Part shown: positions 61,778 to 64,000 of the stretch, one piece after another
How the letters are laid out: every line of letters begins with the position of its first letter
Position numbering within the stretch: position 1 is the first letter of the stretch
NCBI GenBank assembly: GCA_000469685.2
Contig: LS997562.1
Span: forward strand, 40,438,345 to 40,502,344
DNA length: 64,000 bases
Direction: 5' to 3'
From: Haemonchus contortus
Lineage: Eukaryota > Nematoda > Chromadorea > Rhabditida > Trichostrongylidae
Notes under the pieces: model-generated
The model's database searches: none
What the model saw: only the letters and a program-made list of their open reading frames with translations
Told to the model about the DNA's origin: nothing
Program-made: the position numbers and the translations under genes

Positions 61778-64000
61778 TTAACACGTTGCGTACCGGCGCC
61801 TTCGGCGATTTTCCCATGCGCGGGGCCAGCCGATTTTTGGTTCGGCTCGCGGCGTGCATCACCATGTGATGCACTTGGCCACTAGGAACGGTTTCTTTTC
61901 TAACATAGCGAATTCTCTACTATTCGGATCCGATTTTTTTTCTATAATGTTTTCGAATATGGAGAACAACATATCTGTCTAACACTCTGTGATTTAAGAG
62001 ACATTTTGTTGGTCAACCTTGCGTGCTAAATCTGAATCAAATAAAATCTACTTAGGGCTAAATCTTGCGGTAACAATTCCAACCAGCCGAAGTTTCTTGA
62101 CTTCAAAGTGTTCCGACCAGGCGAAAGGTGCGCTTCTTTCCACACATCGACTTAGGGTCCTCTCGTCCAATTCCAGGAGAACAACTTTACGTCCAATTAA
62201 GTTCTGTTATCGATTCTGGTAGTATTCCAGATGGAAGCTTTGGAGAACTCATTCGTGCAACTACTTCTTGATAGCGATGAAGAAGCAGACAATGAAGATG
62301 TTTCGGCAGCTCCTGATGGTTTGCTCGCTGATGCCGTTGAATCAAGTGATGATGAGGATAGTGAAGGGGAGTCTGACGCCGGTTGGTCCTCGACTATAGT
62401 TCAACCAAATGTAGTGCCTTTTACCGAGGATAGTGGAATCCAAAACGACGATGTCTATGCATTCAGCAATCCAATGAGTTTCTACAAGTTATTCATGACA
62501 GACGACTTGGTGAAACTGGTGATTGGAGAATCGAACCGTTATGGATCCGCCAAGTATTCGACTTGGTCTGTGCTCGAAGAGCAGGAGTTTCACAAGTTCT
62601 TAGCCATTTGTTTTCATATGAGCATCGAGAAGAGGTCCAGTCTCAAAGAATACTGGTCTACAAGAGTTATATACAGCGGATCTCTCGCAGCCAGACTGAT
62701 GACAAGAAACCGATTCATTGAGATTTTGAACTCTCTCCACTTCGCCGACAACGATACCTCGGACAAGAGTAATCGACTCTACAAGGTGCAGCCTGTTATT
62801 GATTCGATGAACAAAGCGTTTGGTGATGTTTACAAACCTGAAAAGGATATCTGCATTGACGAAACCATGGTGCCGTTCCGCTGGAAAGTTATGTTCAGAC
62901 AATATATCCATGGGAAAAGACACAAATATGGTATCAAGCTCTACAAACTGTGTTCCAATGGCGGATATACTTGCAGATTCATGGTTTATGCAGGAAAATT
63001 GCCAAACAGGACGTGTCCTGTAGCCGAGCATGTAGTGATGCAGTTGATGCAACCGTATCTCCAAAGTGGAAGGATTTTGACAGGTGATAACTTCTACTCA
63101 TCGATTCCTCTCGCTCGAAAGTTGTTGGAGCACGATGTATACTACCTCGGTACCATACGAAAGAACAGAATTGGTATTCCTGCTGAAGTGAAAACAAAGA
63201 AGTTGAAGAAAGGAGAGGTTATCGCTAGGCAGGACGAATATGGAGTAACTGTTCTAAAGTGGAAAGACAAGCGTGAGCTGTATATGATCTCATCATTTTT
63301 GGATGATACTGTGAATGATGCAAATAAGCCGGTGATGGTGGATAGGTACAACAAATCAAAGGGTTTTGTTGATCTCTCAGACCAGATGACCGCTTATACA
63401 CCCTTCATCAGGAAGACTAGTAAGTGGTATTTGCGGTTGTTCTGTTATTTGATCTTCCAAACTGCTGTCGTCAACGCATGGTATATCTATTCCTTGGTCA
63501 ACGAAAAGATCTCTATCAGGGAATTCAAATCAAGGATCATAGAGTCGATATTGGATGGACAGATTTCCACACAAGCAACAATGAGGCACCAGCTGCGGAC
63601 AGTCCCTGGACCTAAGCGAGAACACCGTAGTCGATGTGTGGAGTGCTATAGAAAGTTAGCGAAAGAACACGGCGCATCTTACGCAAGAACGAAAGCCTCG
63701 CAAGTGAACACGAAATGTTCGAAATGTAGGAAATATTACTGCCTGAACTGCTACCAACTGTATCACAAAAAGTGTTCGGGAAGCTTAGAATAATTGCTCA
63801 GATTGCTATCATATTCATTTCGGATGTTAGCTGTTATCCTTCTCATTTGTTATCACTTTCCAGCTGAAGGTTACGGGATTTTGTCTTATCAAAAATTACG
63901 AGACATTCATTTCTCTTGGTTCAACGGGAAGACTAGTAGTGCTAATTTGCTATCACTTTCTTCTATTAGTTTTCATTTTCATTATGAGCCATGTTCTGGA
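61778..64000 (+). mobile_element. piggyBac transposon (copy 2, cut by window edge)
   Basis: TTAA at 61778-61781 is followed by the same CACGTTGCGTACC terminus as copy 1, the subterminal palindrome at 61854-61874, the transposase ORF and the copy-1-like 3' sequence up to the right edge. The right terminus is outside the window. Orientation is the same as copy 1, and the sequence is nearly identical with small indels in the leader. By its position just upstream of UBR4 coding exons it probably also lies in a UBR4 intron. Confidence 0.92.
62231..63793 (+). CDS. piggyBac transposase (DDE_Tnp_1_7), copy 2
   Basis: A 520-aa intact ORF differing from copy 1 at about 13 residues: V13L, L94V, E99G, F152L, G218W, Q296R, E371D, K372R, H410Q, F441L, P448Q, K452R, V510L. 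The three catalytic aspartates (210, 286, 381) and all cysteine-rich-domain ligands are unchanged. G218W lies eight residues from Asp210, in a turn that is usually small, and could impair activity. The copies share start, stop and length, so both derive from one recently active source. Confidence 0.95.
   Translation: MEALENSFVQLLLDSDEEADNEDVSAAPDGLLADAVESSDDEDSEGESDAGWSSTIVQPNVVPFTEDSGIQNDDVYAFSNPMSFYKLFMTDDLVKLVIGESNRYGSAKYSTWSVLEEQEFHKFLAICFHMSIEKRSSLKEYWSTRVIYSGSLAARLMTRNRFIEILNSLHFADNDTSDKSNRLYKVQPVIDSMNKAFGDVYKPEKDICIDETMVPFRWKVMFRQYIHGKRHKYGIKLYKLCSNGGYTCRFMVYAGKLPNRTCPVAEHVVMQLMQPYLQSGRILTGDNFYSSIPLARKLLEHDVYYLGTIRKNRIGIPAEVKTKKLKKGEVIARQDEYGVTVLKWKDKRELYMISSFLDDTVNDANKPVMVDRYNKSKGFVDLSDQMTAYTPFIRKTSKWYLRLFCYLIFQTAVVNAWYIYSLVNEKISIREFKSRIIESILDGQISTQATMRHQLRTVPGPKREHRSRCVECYRKLAKEHGASYARTKASQVNTKCSKCRKYYCLNCYQLYHKKCSGSLE

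Overview
The window is nuclear DNA from a nematode, most likely a clade V (rhabditid/strongylid) species. Genes have many short introns with GT...TTTCAG junctions, one gene is a nematode-type serpentine chemoreceptor, and the intergenic and intronic DNA is rich in SINE-like repeats, foldback elements, piggyBac elements and a non-LTR retrotransposon. Nothing bacterial or viral was seen.

Layout, left to right. (1) Positions 3-149 look like the last coding exon of a gene cut by the left edge. (2) 3925-17488 (+) is a complete ten-exon gene for a 399-residue seven-transmembrane chemoreceptor; its large introns hold copies of two tRNA-derived SINE-like families. (3) After a gene-poor spacer come two same-strand genes: an ABHD4/ABHD5-type alpha/beta hydrolase (21060-23228, nine exons, 365 aa) and the FACT histone-chaperone subunit SPT16 (23598-29287, 28 exons, 1038 aa). 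They are only 369 bp apart, so co-transcription is possible. (4) 29288-35865 is a convergent intergenic region with a piggyBac-type MITE, a 0.4-kb foldback element and smaller repeats. (5) From 35866 to the right edge the minus strand is occupied by the 3' part of a UBR4/poe giant E3 ubiquitin ligase gene (more than 60 exons, roughly 2,900 residues here, including the C-terminal hemiRING-type catalytic module). The N-terminal part with the UBR box lies beyond the window.

The UBR4 introns carry a 2.0-kb foldback element with tRNA-like arms (41992-44003), a complete 2.65-kb piggyBac transposon with intact transposase (44437-47085), and a CR1/Jockey-type LINE with an intact 935-aa endonuclease/reverse-transcriptase ORF (54051-56858). 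A second, nearly identical piggyBac copy starts at 61782 and runs off the right edge. All three transposon ORFs are antisense to UBR4. SPT16 (chromatin transcription), ABHD4/5 (lipid metabolism), UBR4 (ubiquitin-dependent quality control) and the chemoreceptor have no obvious joint pathway. The unusual aspect of the window is the density and apparent youth of mobile DNA in introns of an essential-looking gene.

Gene models were assembled by hand from splice signals, reading phase and remembered family alignments. Exon ends are accurate to a few bases for the chemoreceptor, ABHD and SPT16. They are approximate for several UBR4 exons, as noted.
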